A stretch of 64,000 bases of DNA from an uncultured Rhodospirillales bacterium (GTDB lineage Bacteria; Pseudomonadota; Alphaproteobacteria; CACIAM-22H2), in contig CALANV010000030.1 of the NCBI GenBank assembly GCA_937926175.1, positions 1-64,000 on the forward strand, given 5' to 3'. Position 1 is the stretch's first letter. Every line of letters starts with the position of its first letter. The position numbers and the translations under genes are program-made. The notes under the pieces are model-generated. The model searched no databases and had not been told where the DNA came from. It saw only the letters and a program-made list of their open reading frames with translations. Of the stretch, positions 26,562-36,713 are shown one piece after another.

Positions 26562-27125
26562 ATGCGCATCGTCGGCGGCAAGCACCGCGGACGCCGGATC
26601 GAGGGGCCCGCCGACGAACGGCTGCGCCCGACCAGCGATCGGGCCCGCGAGGCACTGTTCAACATCCTCGAGCACGGCCGCCTGTCCGCGGACGGACGTT
26701 CGCTTCTTCCCGGCGCGCACGTCCTCGACGTGTTCTGCGGGACCGGTGCCTTCGCGCTGGAGGCGCTGTCGCGCGGCGCGGCGCATGCGACGCTGATCGA
26801 CAACGCGCCCGAGGCGATCGCGCTGGCGCGACGCAATCTGCGCAACGCCGGCGAGATTGCGCGCGCGACGATCATCGAGGCCGATGCGACGCGACCGCCG
26901 CCACCACCGCAGCGGCATACGATCGCCTTCCTCGATCCGCCGTACCGGAGCGGGCTCGCGCCCGTGGCACTCGAAGCACTCGGCAACGGCGGGTGGCTGT
27001 CGCCCGGGGCCATCTGCATCGTCGAGGTCGAAGCCCGCGAGCGGTTCGAGGCGCCGCCCGGATTCACGCCCGTCGACGAACGCCGTTACGGCCGCGCGCG
27101 ACTCGTCTTTCTTCGCGCCGCGTGA
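26562..27125 (+). CDS. rsmD: 16S rRNA (guanine966-N2)-methyltransferase
   Basis: RsmD (187 residues) methylates G966 of 16S rRNA using S-adenosylmethionine. MRIVGGKHRGRRIEGP and RPTSDRAREALFNIL are the conserved N-terminal blocks. VLDVFCGTGAFALEALSRGA is the SAM-binding loop, and AFLDPPYRSGL near residue 122 the catalytic DPPY motif. It follows rluB with a one-base gap. Confidence 0.95.
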   Translation: MRIVGGKHRGRRIEGPADERLRPTSDRAREALFNILEHGRLSADGRSLLPGAHVLDVFCGTGAFALEALSRGAAHATLIDNAPEAIALARRNLRNAGEIARATIIEADATRPPPPPQRHTIAFLDPPYRSGLAPVALEALGNGGWLSPGAICIVEVEARERFEAPPGFTPVDERRYGRARLVFLRAA

Positions 27126-27140
27126 ACAGCGCCGCCGACG

Positions 27141-27335
27141 TCAGTCGATCTCGGTCAGCTTGTTCTGAAGCAGTTTTTCCGCAGCGGCCTTGACGCGGAG
27201 CCAATCGGCACTGCCCTTCGCGTTGCCTTCCTTCTTGAGCCGGGCCGCGCGCAGCGCCGCATGCTTGGGTGCGCATTCACCGCGCTTCGCGACGAGGACG
27301 CGCGCTGCACTACGTATGTCGCGCTCGGTCAGCAT
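27141..27335 (-). CDS. Small hypothetical protein
   Basis: A 64-residue protein from ATG 27335, rich in Ala, Lys and Arg, with predicted helices (LTERDIRSAARVLVAKRGE, WLRVKAAAEKLLQNKL). A single Cys lies in GECAPKHA. Similar short proteins are common hypotheticals in alphaproteobacteria. It converges on rsmD with 15 bases between the stops. An upstream in-frame start at 27392 adds 19 unconvincing residues. Confidence 0.65.
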   Translation of the reverse strand: MLTERDIRSAARVLVAKRGECAPKHAALRAARLKKEGNAKGSADWLRVKAAAEKLLQNKLTEID

Positions 27336-27767
27336 TGAGCCCGCGGCCCGCACCTGAATCCGAATTGGGGGGAGGTTCCGTGTTGCCCGCAACAGTAGTG
27401 GCCTGGACCGGCCAAGGCAAGCGCCGATACCTGCGGCAAATTGTCGATTCTTCCTAGTAATTTTCTGGGGATAAGCCGGATTTTCAGCGGCAAATCAAGA
27501 CATCCCATGCGGGAAGTGCAGAACGAGTCGAGGATCGTTCTTCCGCCCGCACGGTTTCCCACCCGTAATCGAGCCGGATCGCCGAACGCCGGCGCACCGG
27601 CGAACGGTCCGATGGACATGCCACGACGCGAAAAGTACGATGCCGCACGCAAGAGTTGCAGGTCCATTGCCGCGCTGGCGGACCGTTAGCAAGCCGGTAA
27701 CGTCGCGGGGGTAACCTCGCGGTGCCGTCCGGGCGGCGGTGCAATGCGTGTCAGGGGGTGTCGGGTC
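27336..27767. other. Intergenic region without recognisable genes
   Basis: About 430 bases with lower coding bias than its surroundings, between the divergent 64-residue protein and the coiled-coil protein. A 20-base spaced pair of GGTAAC-like words lies at about 27697-27718. No gene or firm promoter is supported. Confidence 0.3.
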
Positions 27768-28268
27768 ATGTCGGGCGAGCCGATCGAAGGTTTCAATCAG
27801 GAACGTGCCGCATCGCCTTTGTACGTGCCGCCCGATGGCGAGGCGCCGCAACGCGGCCCGGCCGGAAACGGATCCGTCCCCGGCAACGGCGCCGCCCCGA
27901 GCGGGCTCAGCATCGACGAAGTGATCGGCGCATTGCGCTTGCTCCAGGCCCAATACAATTCCCTGCGCGTGGCCGAACAGATTCTCCTGCACATCGTCCA
28001 CGCGAAGGAGAACATCGCGGCGCTCGAGCGGCGCAAGCTGTCCCTCCTCGACGAGATCGCGAAACTGGAGGAGCGGCGCGAGGCGGCGCTGGCCAACGCT
28101 GCGGCGGCCGAGCAGGCCGCGAAAGTCCGCCTCGAGGCGATCGAGAGCCAGATCCGGCGCGAGGAGGAGCGGTTCGCGACCGAGCGCAAGCGGCTCGAAG
28201 GCGATCTCGCCTACCTCCAATCCGTCATCAGCAAGCTGACCGCCACCGCGTCCGAATTGAAGCTCTGA
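27768..28268 (+). CDS. Coiled-coil protein of unknown function
   Basis: The 166-residue protein has a disordered Gly/Pro-rich N-terminus (to about residue 47), then an almost continuous helix with heptad character: KENIAALERRKLSLLDEIAKL, EERREAALANAAAAEQAAK and RREEERFATERKRLEGDLAYL. It should form a cytoplasmic coiled-coil dimer. I recognise no family. AGGGGGTG lies about nine bases before the ATG at 27768. Confidence 0.75.
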   Translation: MSGEPIEGFNQERAASPLYVPPDGEAPQRGPAGNGSVPGNGAAPSGLSIDEVIGALRLLQAQYNSLRVAEQILLHIVHAKENIAALERRKLSLLDEIAKLEERREAALANAAAAEQAAKVRLEAIESQIRREEERFATERKRLEGDLAYLQSVISKLTATASELKL

Positions 28269-28377
28269 CAACGCCGGCCCGGAATACGGGCCGAGTCCGA
28301 CGGCGGTCGAGCGGGCCGACGGCGCGCCTGCGCCCATGCGGACGGCGTCCGGGCAAAATCCTCTTTTCGGGCGAAAC

Positions 28378-28518
28378 CTATCGGGCCTGCACCGAGCCGC
28401 CGGAGCGGCCGGCGATCGGCTGCTCGTGCTCGGCGGTCGCGATGGCGCGGCCGAACAGCAGCGCGAGCACGCCCCCGATCAAGGACCAGGCACCGATGAT
28501 ATAAAGCGCAAGCATCAT
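28378..28518 (-). CDS. Small single-pass membrane protein (46 residues)
   Basis: Translation from the ATG at 28518 gives one transmembrane helix, MLALYIIGAWSLIGGVLALL, then a short hydrophilic tail (AEHEQPIAG, SGGSVQAR). GGAGG sits eight bases upstream of the start, a strong Shine-Dalgarno sequence. Almost all codons end in G or C. An upstream in-frame ATG at 28533 (MEAIP) is an alternative with its own GAGG. Function unknown; small membrane proteins like this can regulate transporters or stress responses. Confidence 0.65.
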   Translation of the reverse strand: MMLALYIIGAWSLIGGVLALLFGRAIATAEHEQPIAGRSGGSVQAR

Positions 28519-28755
28519 GGGTATCGCCTCCATGACTGGCCTCGCTAACAAGGGTGAGGCACCACGGCTTAACGCCCCGTAAACGCCGCCCGGCCCCCGG
28601 GCGACGGCCTTTGTCGCGGTCGCCGTCGCCGGCCCGCTGCCGCATCACACAACCGTGCGCTGGAACCGTGCCGCACGCCTGTGCTAATCGTTCGTAAACG
28701 TATGTTAACCGCACGCCGATGGCGTCCGGTCGTCAGCCTGTCGGGGGAACACGCC

Positions 28756-29592
28756 ATGCAGCAGGTACGGAGCTGCGTCCTCATCGACGACATGGGACGA
28801 CTGCATCCATGGCCCGGATCCCGGCTGGCCATCGAACTCGGCCACGACGGCGCCGACTTCGACGTCCTCGACTACGTGGTCCGCAATCTCGGCTATATCG
28901 TGGTGGTCGAGACGAGCGGCTTCATCCGCGTGGCGCTGCGTCCCCTGTTCGCCGGCTTCCAGTCGGTCGGGGCATTGGAGCATTTCGTCGACGAGCGGCA
29001 ACCGCGCCGGATGGCGCTGTCGTATTTCGATTACGAATGGCACCATGAAGTGTGCGGTGACGTGCACGCGTTACGGCGGCGGCTGCACGAGGTGCTCAAT
29101 GCCGGCCTGAAGGAACTGCCGGGTCACGCCTATCTCGCTTCGCGCCGCAACATCGATGCGATTCTGCGCGACGGGCGCAGCCCGTTCACGCCGCTGCTGC
29201 GTCGCTGGTTCGACGGCGAATGCCCCGACGACGTTCCGTCCTTCCTTCGCAGTTGCGGGCTGCTCGAGCGTGCAATGATCGCGGAACGGTGTCCGGAAAG
29301 CGGCGACTTCGTCTTCGTCCACAGCGGACAGCGCATCGAACTGTACGACAGGTCCTGGTCCGTGGCCGCCGCCGGACGCAAGGTGCATGACCAGCCTGAC
29401 CGCATCTACGGCCGGTGGATCGCGGAGACCTGCCGCGCCGTCGACGAGCGTCAGATGCCTCGCTACGAGCTGGTGCATGCGAAGGTGGACGAGCCCGGAA
29501 AGTCGCCACGGCACTGGCGCTATGAACGCCTGGTGCTGCCGTGGCGACAGGGTGACCGGCGGATCGTCGTCTCGGTCTCGATCCGCGACTAG
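28756..29592 (+). CDS. Uncharacterised protein with PAS-like C-terminal region
   Basis: The 278-residue protein has two uncharacterised halves. The first (about 1-120) includes DFDVLDYVVRNLGYIVVVET and SYFDYEWHHEVCGDV. The second ends in YERLVLPWRQGDRRIVVSVSI, reminiscent of the last strands of alphaproteobacterial PAS_5-type domains (ligand or signal sensing). No catalytic motif, signal peptide or membrane helix is visible. GGGGGAA lies shortly before ATG 28756. It converges on the GNAT-like gene, and the two stop codons overlap within a shared CTAG. Confidence 0.72.
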   Translation: MQQVRSCVLIDDMGRLHPWPGSRLAIELGHDGADFDVLDYVVRNLGYIVVVETSGFIRVALRPLFAGFQSVGALEHFVDERQPRRMALSYFDYEWHHEVCGDVHALRRRLHEVLNAGLKELPGHAYLASRRNIDAILRDGRSPFTPLLRRWFDGECPDDVPSFLRSCGLLERAMIAERCPESGDFVFVHSGQRIELYDRSWSVAAAGRKVHDQPDRIYGRWIAETCRAVDERQMPRYELVHAKVDEPGKSPRHWRYERLVLPWRQGDRRIVVSVSIRD

Positions 29593-30374
29593 GCGGAGAG
29601 GCGCTCGGCGCGCGGATGAAGCACGAGCGTCGTCTCCAGATCGAAGATGAAATCGTCCTGGCCGATCCACACCAGCGCGGCCTCGATGTCCTTGCCCTCG
29701 GGTGAACCGATCCAGTTAATCGCGTACTCGACGTTACGGAAGCCGTAGCTTCGGGCCACCCCCTTGTCGACGAGCACCCGTTTGACGAAGCTGAACGCGA
29801 AGTCCGTATTCCACCGCGAGAGCGCGATGGCACGGCCCATCCGCGGGACGATCGAGGCCAGGCCGCGTCCCCTGAAGTCCGGCCGGAACCACGTGCCGCC
29901 CGAGTAGACGACATGTCCGGTTATGCGCCGCGCGCTCGGCGCCGTGACGATGCAACGCTCGCCGGGCCGGGCCTGCTTTCCGGGATCGCGGTAGAAGATC
30001 CGCAACGACTCGAACTCGTCCGCGAGCGTCGACTGGAACATAGGGAAATAGCGGACGACCTGCGTGAGCACGGGCTCGCCGTCGATATTCCGCCCCAGAA
30101 TCCAGAAGGCGTTGTCGGGTCCGACCGCACTGATGCGCGGATCGAAGCTCGGCGCCAGCGGATGCCAGTGCTCCCGGTTGGCCTCGTTCAACGCAAGCAG
30201 TGCGTCGAAATCGCTCTCCAGCGACAGGTACACGCCTCGCTCGCGGGCCGCGCGGTCGGCAAGCAGCAGGTACCGGCCGAGGATGTCGTTGGGACCATGC
30301 AGCAGCGTGACCTGGTCGGGCAGGCGTGCACGCATCTGCCGCGGCTGAACCTTGAGCAACATTTCCACCTCCAT
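29589..30374 (-). CDS. Uncharacterised GNAT-like protein
   Basis: The 261-residue cytoplasmic protein contains GTWFRPDFRGRGLASIVPRM (about residues 160-179), which resembles the R-x-x-G-x-G/A acetyl-CoA-binding motif of N-acetyltransferases. The N-terminal half (LLLADRAARERGVYLSLES, NREHWHPLAP) and the FDLETTLVLHPRAE end are unfamiliar. It might be a diverged acetyltransferase or acyl-transfer enzyme. It pairs convergently with the PAS-like gene, their TAG stops sharing a CTAG. The ATG at 30374 follows AACCTGAGTATGGAGG-like sequence. Confidence 0.68.
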   Translation of the reverse strand: MEVEMLLKVQPRQMRARLPDQVTLLHGPNDILGRYLLLADRAARERGVYLSLESDFDALLALNEANREHWHPLAPSFDPRISAVGPDNAFWILGRNIDGEPVLTQVVRYFPMFQSTLADEFESLRIFYRDPGKQARPGERCIVTAPSARRITGHVVYSGGTWFRPDFRGRGLASIVPRMGRAIALSRWNTDFAFSFVKRVLVDKGVARSYGFRNVEYAINWIGSPEGKDIEAALVWIGQDDFIFDLETTLVLHPRAERLSA

Positions 30375-30597
30375 ACTCAGGTTGTTTCCGGAGGCGGTAT
30401 TCTCGGCCGCGACAGATTAAAGCTGAGTTCTGGTCGATGATCTTTCGGCTTCGGTTACTCTGAATCCTGCCGGTCCGGCCGAGCTTAACGCCGGCCGGGG
30501 TCTTCATGACAGCCGACTCATGGCTTATGTTAACGATTAATTAAACATGAACGGAGACCCTGCACCGAATTACGGACCCTTGCCGCGGAGTTGTCCG

Positions 30598-30753
30598 ATG
30601 CTTTCCGCCGACCAGCTCGACGCCGTCCTGAACGCCATCGACATGAGGCTCGCCACGGCAGAGCCTGTGAGCATCGAGGATCTGGAGCAAGTCCAGAAGC
30701 TTCTCGAGGCGCGCTCGATCCTCGAAAACCTGCCGCGAGCAGGTCACGTGTAA
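30598..30753 (+). CDS. Small hypothetical helical protein (51 residues)
   Basis: MLSADQLDAVLNAIDMRL, then PVSIEDLEQVQKLLEARSIL: two amphipathic helices. High third-position G+C and GGAG seven bases before the ATG at 30598 support translation. An upstream in-frame ATG at 30547 adds 17 residues. Unknown function. Confidence 0.55.
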   Translation: MLSADQLDAVLNAIDMRLATAEPVSIEDLEQVQKLLEARSILENLPRAGHV

Positions 30754-30836
30754 GACCCCCCGCGCGCGAACAAGCGCAAGCGCGTTCGGACGCCAACGGT
30801 CCCGTTCGCCCACGATCGTTCGATCCGCGAACCGAC

Positions 30837-30866
30837 AAGCCGAGCCCGGCCAAGCCGAGCCCGGCG
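30837..30866. repeat. 15-bp tandem duplication
   Basis: Two adjacent copies of AAGCCGAGCCCGGC(C/G) at 30837-30851 and 30852-30866, differing only at the last base. They lie 12 bases downstream of the hupE stop, in the short gap before the convergent small gene. No function is apparent. Confidence 0.7.
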
Positions 30867-30878
30867 CGATCAGGCAGC

Positions 30879-31460
30879 CTAGACGAGCACCATACCGATG
30901 CAAGCGATCAGCGCGCCTGCAAGCGGGACGGCAGCGCGCGCCGCAGCCACGCGGCATAGCTCGCTGGCGGCGATCCCCGTCAGGTGCAGCAATCCGGTCG
31001 CTGCAACGAAGCCCAGCGCGTAGGAAACGCCGTCCGTCGTCGCGCCGGCCTCGATCCCATGCGCATGGCCGTGGAACACGGCGACCGCCCCGCTGACCGC
31101 GACGGCGAGAAGCAGCTGCGGCCTGAGGCGGAGCGCAACGACGAGGCCGAGCACAACAACCGAGACGGCGATGGCGAGCTCCGTTGCATGAAGCGGCTGG
31201 CCCGCCATGCCGAGGATGCCGCCCAGGACCATCGCGGCGACGAAGCTGACCGGAACGGCCCAAAGCGCACGGCCGCCGAGCTGGCCGGCCCAAAGCCCGA
31301 TCGCCACCATGGCGAGGATATGATCCAGACCGCCCAGCGGGTGGACGAACCCGGAAACGAAACCGGTCACGTCATGCCCGACATGCGCCTGCGCCGACGT
31401 TGCCGCGAACAGCAGCGGCAGGGCGGCAACGGCATATCTTACAACTCTTACAACTCGCAT
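30879..31460 (-). CDS. hupE: HupE/UreJ family nickel permease-like membrane protein
   Basis: A 193-residue protein with a signal peptide (ending TSAQAHVGHD) and about five to six transmembrane helices. The mature N-terminal HVGH and the GFVHPLGGLDHILAMVAIGLWA segment carry the histidine/aspartate residues typical of HupE/UreJ nickel transporters. FHGHAHG is a further metal-rich loop. As the last gene of the urease cluster it probably supplies nickel for urease assembly by diffusion or secondary transport. It follows ureG by 34 bases. Confidence 0.9.
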   Translation of the reverse strand: MRVVRVVRYAVAALPLLFAATSAQAHVGHDVTGFVSGFVHPLGGLDHILAMVAIGLWAGQLGGRALWAVPVSFVAAMVLGGILGMAGQPLHATELAIAVSVVVLGLVVALRLRPQLLLAVAVSGAVAVFHGHAHGIEAGATTDGVSYALGFVAATGLLHLTGIAASELCRVAAARAAVPLAGALIACIGMVLV

Positions 31461-31494
31461 CTTTTCCGCTCCCCTCGTTCAAACCATGAACGCG

Positions 31495-32139
31495 TCATTT
31501 CGCCGGCGCGGCATCCTGCGGCACGCGCTTCAGCCCGCCGCGCGTGAGAATGAAATCGACCACGCGCTCAAGCCCCTTGCCGGACTTCAGATTCGTGAAC
31601 ACGAACGGACGATCGCCCCGCATGCGCGACGCGTCGCGTTCCATCACCGCAAGACTTGCGCCGACATGCGGCGCGAGATCGATCTTGTTGATGACGAGCA
31701 GATCCGACCGCGTGATGCCGGGTCCGCCCTTGCGCGGAATCTTGTCGCCGGCCGCGACGTCGATGACGTAGATCGTGAGGTCGGCGAGCTCCGGACTGAA
31801 GGTCGCCGCGAGATTGTCGCCGCCCGATTCGATGAAGCACAGCTCCGCGTTCGGGAAGCGCGCGACCATGGCGTCGAAGGCGGCAAGATTGATCGAGGCA
31901 TCCTCGCGAATCGCCGTGTGCGGACAACCGCCGGTCTCAACCCCCATGATCCGCTCGGCCGGCAGGGCGCCGGCGCGGGTCAGGATCATCTGGTCTTCGC
32001 GCGTGTAGATGTCGTTGGTGATCACGATCACGTCGTAATCGTCGCGCAAACGGCGGCATAGGACCTCGACCAGGGACGTCTTGCCCGATCCGACCGGACC
32101 ACCGATACCGACACGCAAGGGACCGTGTGCGATGCTCAT
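31495..32139 (-). CDS. ureG: Urease accessory GTPase
   Basis: UreG (214 residues) is the SIMIBI-class GTPase driving nickel insertion into urease. VGIGGPVGSGKTSLVEVLC is the P-loop, GCPHTAIREDAS holds the conserved Cys-Pro-His nickel-binding motif, and INKIDLAP is the guanine-specificity N-K-x-D. ESGGDNLAATFSPEL is the switch region. The ATG overlaps the ureF stop (ATGA). Confidence 0.97.
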   Translation of the reverse strand: MSIAHGPLRVGIGGPVGSGKTSLVEVLCRRLRDDYDVIVITNDIYTREDQMILTRAGALPAERIMGVETGGCPHTAIREDASINLAAFDAMVARFPNAELCFIESGGDNLAATFSPELADLTIYVIDVAAGDKIPRKGGPGITRSDLLVINKIDLAPHVGASLAVMERDASRMRGDRPFVFTNLKSGKGLERVVDFILTRGGLKRVPQDAAPAK

Positions 32140-32828
32140 GATCTGAACAACCTCGTGTATTGCCGTTCGTGCCGCATCGACCAGAGCTCGATCATCGGCG
32201 CGGCGCTGCCGTATGCATCGGGATCGCGGTCGATTGCCGCATCCGCCGCCGCTTCGACCACCGCCTCCAGCGCCGCGATCGCGCGCTGACCATCCGTCTG
32301 GCCCAGCGGAATCAGCTTGATCCCCGCGCCGACGATGCCGCCGGCGAAGGCGTGGAGATAGCCAAGCACGGCCGCGCGCAGGGGAATTCCGGCGCATGCC
32401 GTCGCAAGTCCGATCGCGACCGGATATGTGGCGGGTCGGCCGCCCTGCCGCAGCCGTTCGAGCCAGGGCAAGAGCGGAAGGTCGGGCCATGCCATGTGTA
32501 CCGTCGACAGGAACGCCTCGCCCTGGGCCGTTCCTTCCAGGGCAAATTCCGCCGTCGCGCGCAACGTCGCCGCGCGCGCGACGGCATCATCGAATCCCGC
32601 TTCGTCGCCCTGCGTCACGGCACGCCAGGTCGCGCACAGCAATGTCGCGTCCGCGCGCCCGCTACCGTGAACGATGATGGCCGCCACATAGCGGACGAGA
32701 TCATCTTGCGTCGCGACGCGGCCTTCCTCCACCGCCGCTTCGAGTGCATGCGAATAGCTGAACCCGCCCACCGGGAACGCGGGCGACAGCCAGGCGAGAA
32801 GCCGGTAGAGCCGATCGTCAGTGCCCAT
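32136..32828 (-). CDS. ureF: Urease accessory protein UreF
   Basis: UreF (230 residues) is an all-helical protein that gates GTP hydrolysis by UreG during urease activation. LLAWLSPAFPVGGFSYSHALE is the conserved N-terminus. SGRADATLL and GIKLIPLGQTDGQRAIA are other family blocks. The ATG at 32828 lies inside the end of ureE, so ureE-F-G are translationally chained. Confidence 0.94.
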   Translation of the reverse strand: MGTDDRLYRLLAWLSPAFPVGGFSYSHALEAAVEEGRVATQDDLVRYVAAIIVHGSGRADATLLCATWRAVTQGDEAGFDDAVARAATLRATAEFALEGTAQGEAFLSTVHMAWPDLPLLPWLERLRQGGRPATYPVAIGLATACAGIPLRAAVLGYLHAFAGGIVGAGIKLIPLGQTDGQRAIAALEAVVEAAADAAIDRDPDAYGSAAPMIELWSMRHERQYTRLFRS

Positions 32829-33329
32829 GCGCTTGATGATCCGACGGCCGATGGTGATGGTTTGAATGGTGGTCGCCATGCGCATGGCCATGCGCGGACG
32901 CATACGCGCCGCCTTCCGGCGTGAACGGCGCCTGCCGCGGCGTGACGCGCGCGCCGAGCCGCACCAGCATGTCGACGATCACGTGGTCGTCGCGGATGCG
33001 CAGCCCGCCCGGGATCACCTGCACCGGCAGATGCCGGTTGCCGAGATGCCAGGCAATGCGCGCCAGCGCCTCGGGCGATTCGCAGATCACGTCGCAGACC
33101 CGCTCCGTCGCGGCGCGGACGAGCGCAATGGCGCCGTCGTCGAGCACCAGTCCATCACCGTCGTTGAGGACGCGGGCCTGCGGCAGGTCGAGAAGAAACG
33201 TGCTGCTGCCGTCGTCGGCGGTGATGACCATACGCCGGCGATAGCGATCCTCGTAGACGAGGGTCACCGACATCGCCGCATGTTCAACAGGCCAGTAGCC
33301 TGCGGGCGCGATCCGTGCGACGCGGCGCA

Positions 33330-33330
<1 letters not shown>
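32818..33330 (-). CDS. ureE: Urease accessory nickel metallochaperone UreE with His-rich tail
   Basis: UreE (170 residues) delivers nickel to the urease apoprotein. The N-terminal domain shows DRYRRRMVITADDGSSTFLLD and VLNDGDGLVLDDG. The ferredoxin-like metal-binding domain contains AWHLGNRHLPVQV with its nickel-binding histidine and DHVIVDMLVRLGARVTP. The last 25 residues hold 11 histidines, a nickel-storage tail. The ATG overlaps the ureC stop by one base (TGATG). Translation to 33330 restores the family N-terminus IAPAGYW. Confidence 0.95.
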
Positions 33331-35035
<1,705 letters not shown>

Positions 35036-35039
<4 letters not shown>

Positions 35040-35413
35040 TTCTTCGCGCCCCCTGTCTTCCTGCCGGCTGTCTTCTTGCCGGACGTCCTGGCCTTGCGCG
35101 CCTTTCCGTCCAGCCCGCCGTTCACCAGACCGCGGAAGCCCACGGCCCGGCGGGCGCCGGCATAGGCGACGAGCTGCACCTGACGGGTCTGACCCGGCTC
35201 GAACCGCACGGCGGTGCCGGCAGGTATGTCGAGCCGGAAGCCGCGCGCCTTTTCGCGGTCGAAGGCGAGCGCCGCGTTCACCTCGAAGAAATGGTAATGG
35301 GAACCGACCTGGATCGGCCGATCGCCGGTATTGGCCACCGTCAGCGTCACGGTGTCGCGGCCGGCGTTGAGCGTGATCTCGCCGTCGCGAACGATGATTT
35401 CCCCCGGTTTCAT
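35036..35413 (-). CDS. ureB: Urease subunit beta with Lys-rich C-terminal extension
   Basis: UreB (125 residues) forms part of the urease (ABC)3 complex. KPGEIIVRDGEITLNAGR and QVGSHYHFFEVN are the family signatures. The conserved core ends around residue 103 at GLVNGGLDG. A further 22 residues (104-125) hold seven Lys and three Arg, an extension absent from short UreB proteins. It may be a disordered tail. The gene sits between ureA (13 bases upstream) and ureC (overlapping). Confidence 0.95.
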
Positions 35414-35426
35414 CGTCAGGTACCTC

Positions 35427-35729
35427 TCAACGGATCGGGTTGTGAACGGTGACCAGCTTGGTCCCGTCGGGAAACGTCGCCTCGACCTGTATCTCGTGGA
35501 TCATCTCGGACACGCCGCTCATCACCTGGTCGCGGCGCAGCACGGTCGCGGCATCGCGCATGAGTTCGGCGACGCTGCGGCCGTCGCGGGCCCCTTCCAT
35601 GACGTAGTCGGTTATGAGCGCGACCGCCTCGGGGTGATTGAGCTTGACGCCCCGCTCGAGCCGCCGGCGCGCGACGAGCGCAGCCATCGCAATCATCAGC
35701 TTGTCCTTCTCTCTCGGCGTCAGATTCAT
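35427..35729 (-). CDS. ureA: Urease subunit gamma
   Basis: UreA (100 residues) is the small structural urease subunit. MNLTPREKDKLMIAMAALVARRRLE is the canonical start (first part shown); HPEAVALITDYVMEGARDG and VTVHNPIR are the remaining blocks. Length matches separate gamma subunits. It follows ureD by 27 bases. Confidence 0.97.
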   Translation of the reverse strand: MNLTPREKDKLMIAMAALVARRRLERGVKLNHPEAVALITDYVMEGARDGRSVAELMRDAATVLRRDQVMSGVSEMIHEIQVEATFPDGTKLVTVHNPIR

Positions 35730-35756
35730 GCCTGCCTCGCTTGCGACATCCCGTCC

Positions 35757-36623
35757 TCAGATGTGCCAGATCCGCGGCAGCACCGGTGGCAATGCTGCGA
35801 GCGCATGGCGCAGCGCCGCCCAAGTGCGGCCGAATTCCTGTCGCAGCCGATGCGGTTCACGCGACAGCCACCGCGTGACGAGCAGCGGCCCCAGACAACT
35901 CGCCGCTGCGAGGACCGTGCCGTCCGGCAGAAGCTCCCGCACCAGATCGAGCCGATCGGCGGCATCGGCGCCGACGTAAAGCATCGTGGCGTACGCCCCG
36001 GCGCCGTCGAAACACATCGGATCGTCAAGGATGTCGCCAAGATCGCCATCCAGGGTGAGTGCGTCGGTCCACACCAGGCGGCCGTTGCAGCGGATCTCCC
36101 ACCGCTCGTCGACCAATCCGCGCACGACACGCTCGCCGCGCGCCGTCCGCCCGAAGACGAGCATTTCGCCGGCGAGCACGCGCGCATCGCCCGCGACGTC
36201 CATGACCATGCGTCGCCGCAACCGGCCCCCGTCGAAGAGAATCGTCTGCTGCGGCAACCACTCCAGCCATGCGCCGGCGCCGATCGTCGCCCGGCTGACG
36301 ATGATGCTGTCGGGTCCGGCCGAACGGTAGATCTTCTCGGCGGCCTGTCCGGTGACGATCGCGGCGGCATCGGTGTCGAGGACGAGACTGGTTTCAAGCC
36401 GATCACCACCGACGACGCCGCCCGCGACATTGACGAGAACGGCGAGCGGCAGCGGCTCGTCCGGCGTCTCAGGGACGAGAACGCGCAGCGGCGCCTGCTG
36501 GAAGACCTCGGCGAGGACGGTACGTCGTGCGCGGCGCGCGAAGCGGAGGCCGGCAACACCCGGTCGCACGCGCACTGCACACGCATCGGACTGCCAGGAG
36601 AGGTCGAACGCGCTTCCATCCAC
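35757..36623 (-). CDS. ureD: Urease accessory protein UreD (UreH)
   Basis: UreD (288 residues) is the urease chaperone that binds the apoenzyme with UreF and UreG. VLVNVAGGVVGGDRLETSL, ATIGAGAWLEWLPQQTILFD and ALTLDGDLG are the family's conserved segments. It is the first of the ure genes and follows urtE by about 90 bases. The annotated start is an ATG at 36623. Confidence 0.94.
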   Translation of the reverse strand: MDGSAFDLSWQSDACAVRVRPGVAGLRFARRARRTVLAEVFQQAPLRVLVPETPDEPLPLAVLVNVAGGVVGGDRLETSLVLDTDAAAIVTGQAAEKIYRSAGPDSIIVSRATIGAGAWLEWLPQQTILFDGGRLRRRMVMDVAGDARVLAGEMLVFGRTARGERVVRGLVDERWEIRCNGRLVWTDALTLDGDLGDILDDPMCFDGAGAYATMLYVGADAADRLDLVRELLPDGTVLAAASCLGPLLVTRWLSREPHRLRQEFGRTWAALRHALAALPPVLPRIWHI

Positions 36624-36713
36624 CAGAGAGATCCTCGCGATTGCCGACCGGACATCGGGGCGATCCGGCCGCAGGTCAGGTCGAGCATTGCGGCGACGCG
36701 CGGGCAGCCATGG

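Noticed and set aside
30837..30866. Start of a tandem-repeat or CRISPR-like array
   Set aside because: Only two direct copies of 15 bp with no spacers; a simple duplication.
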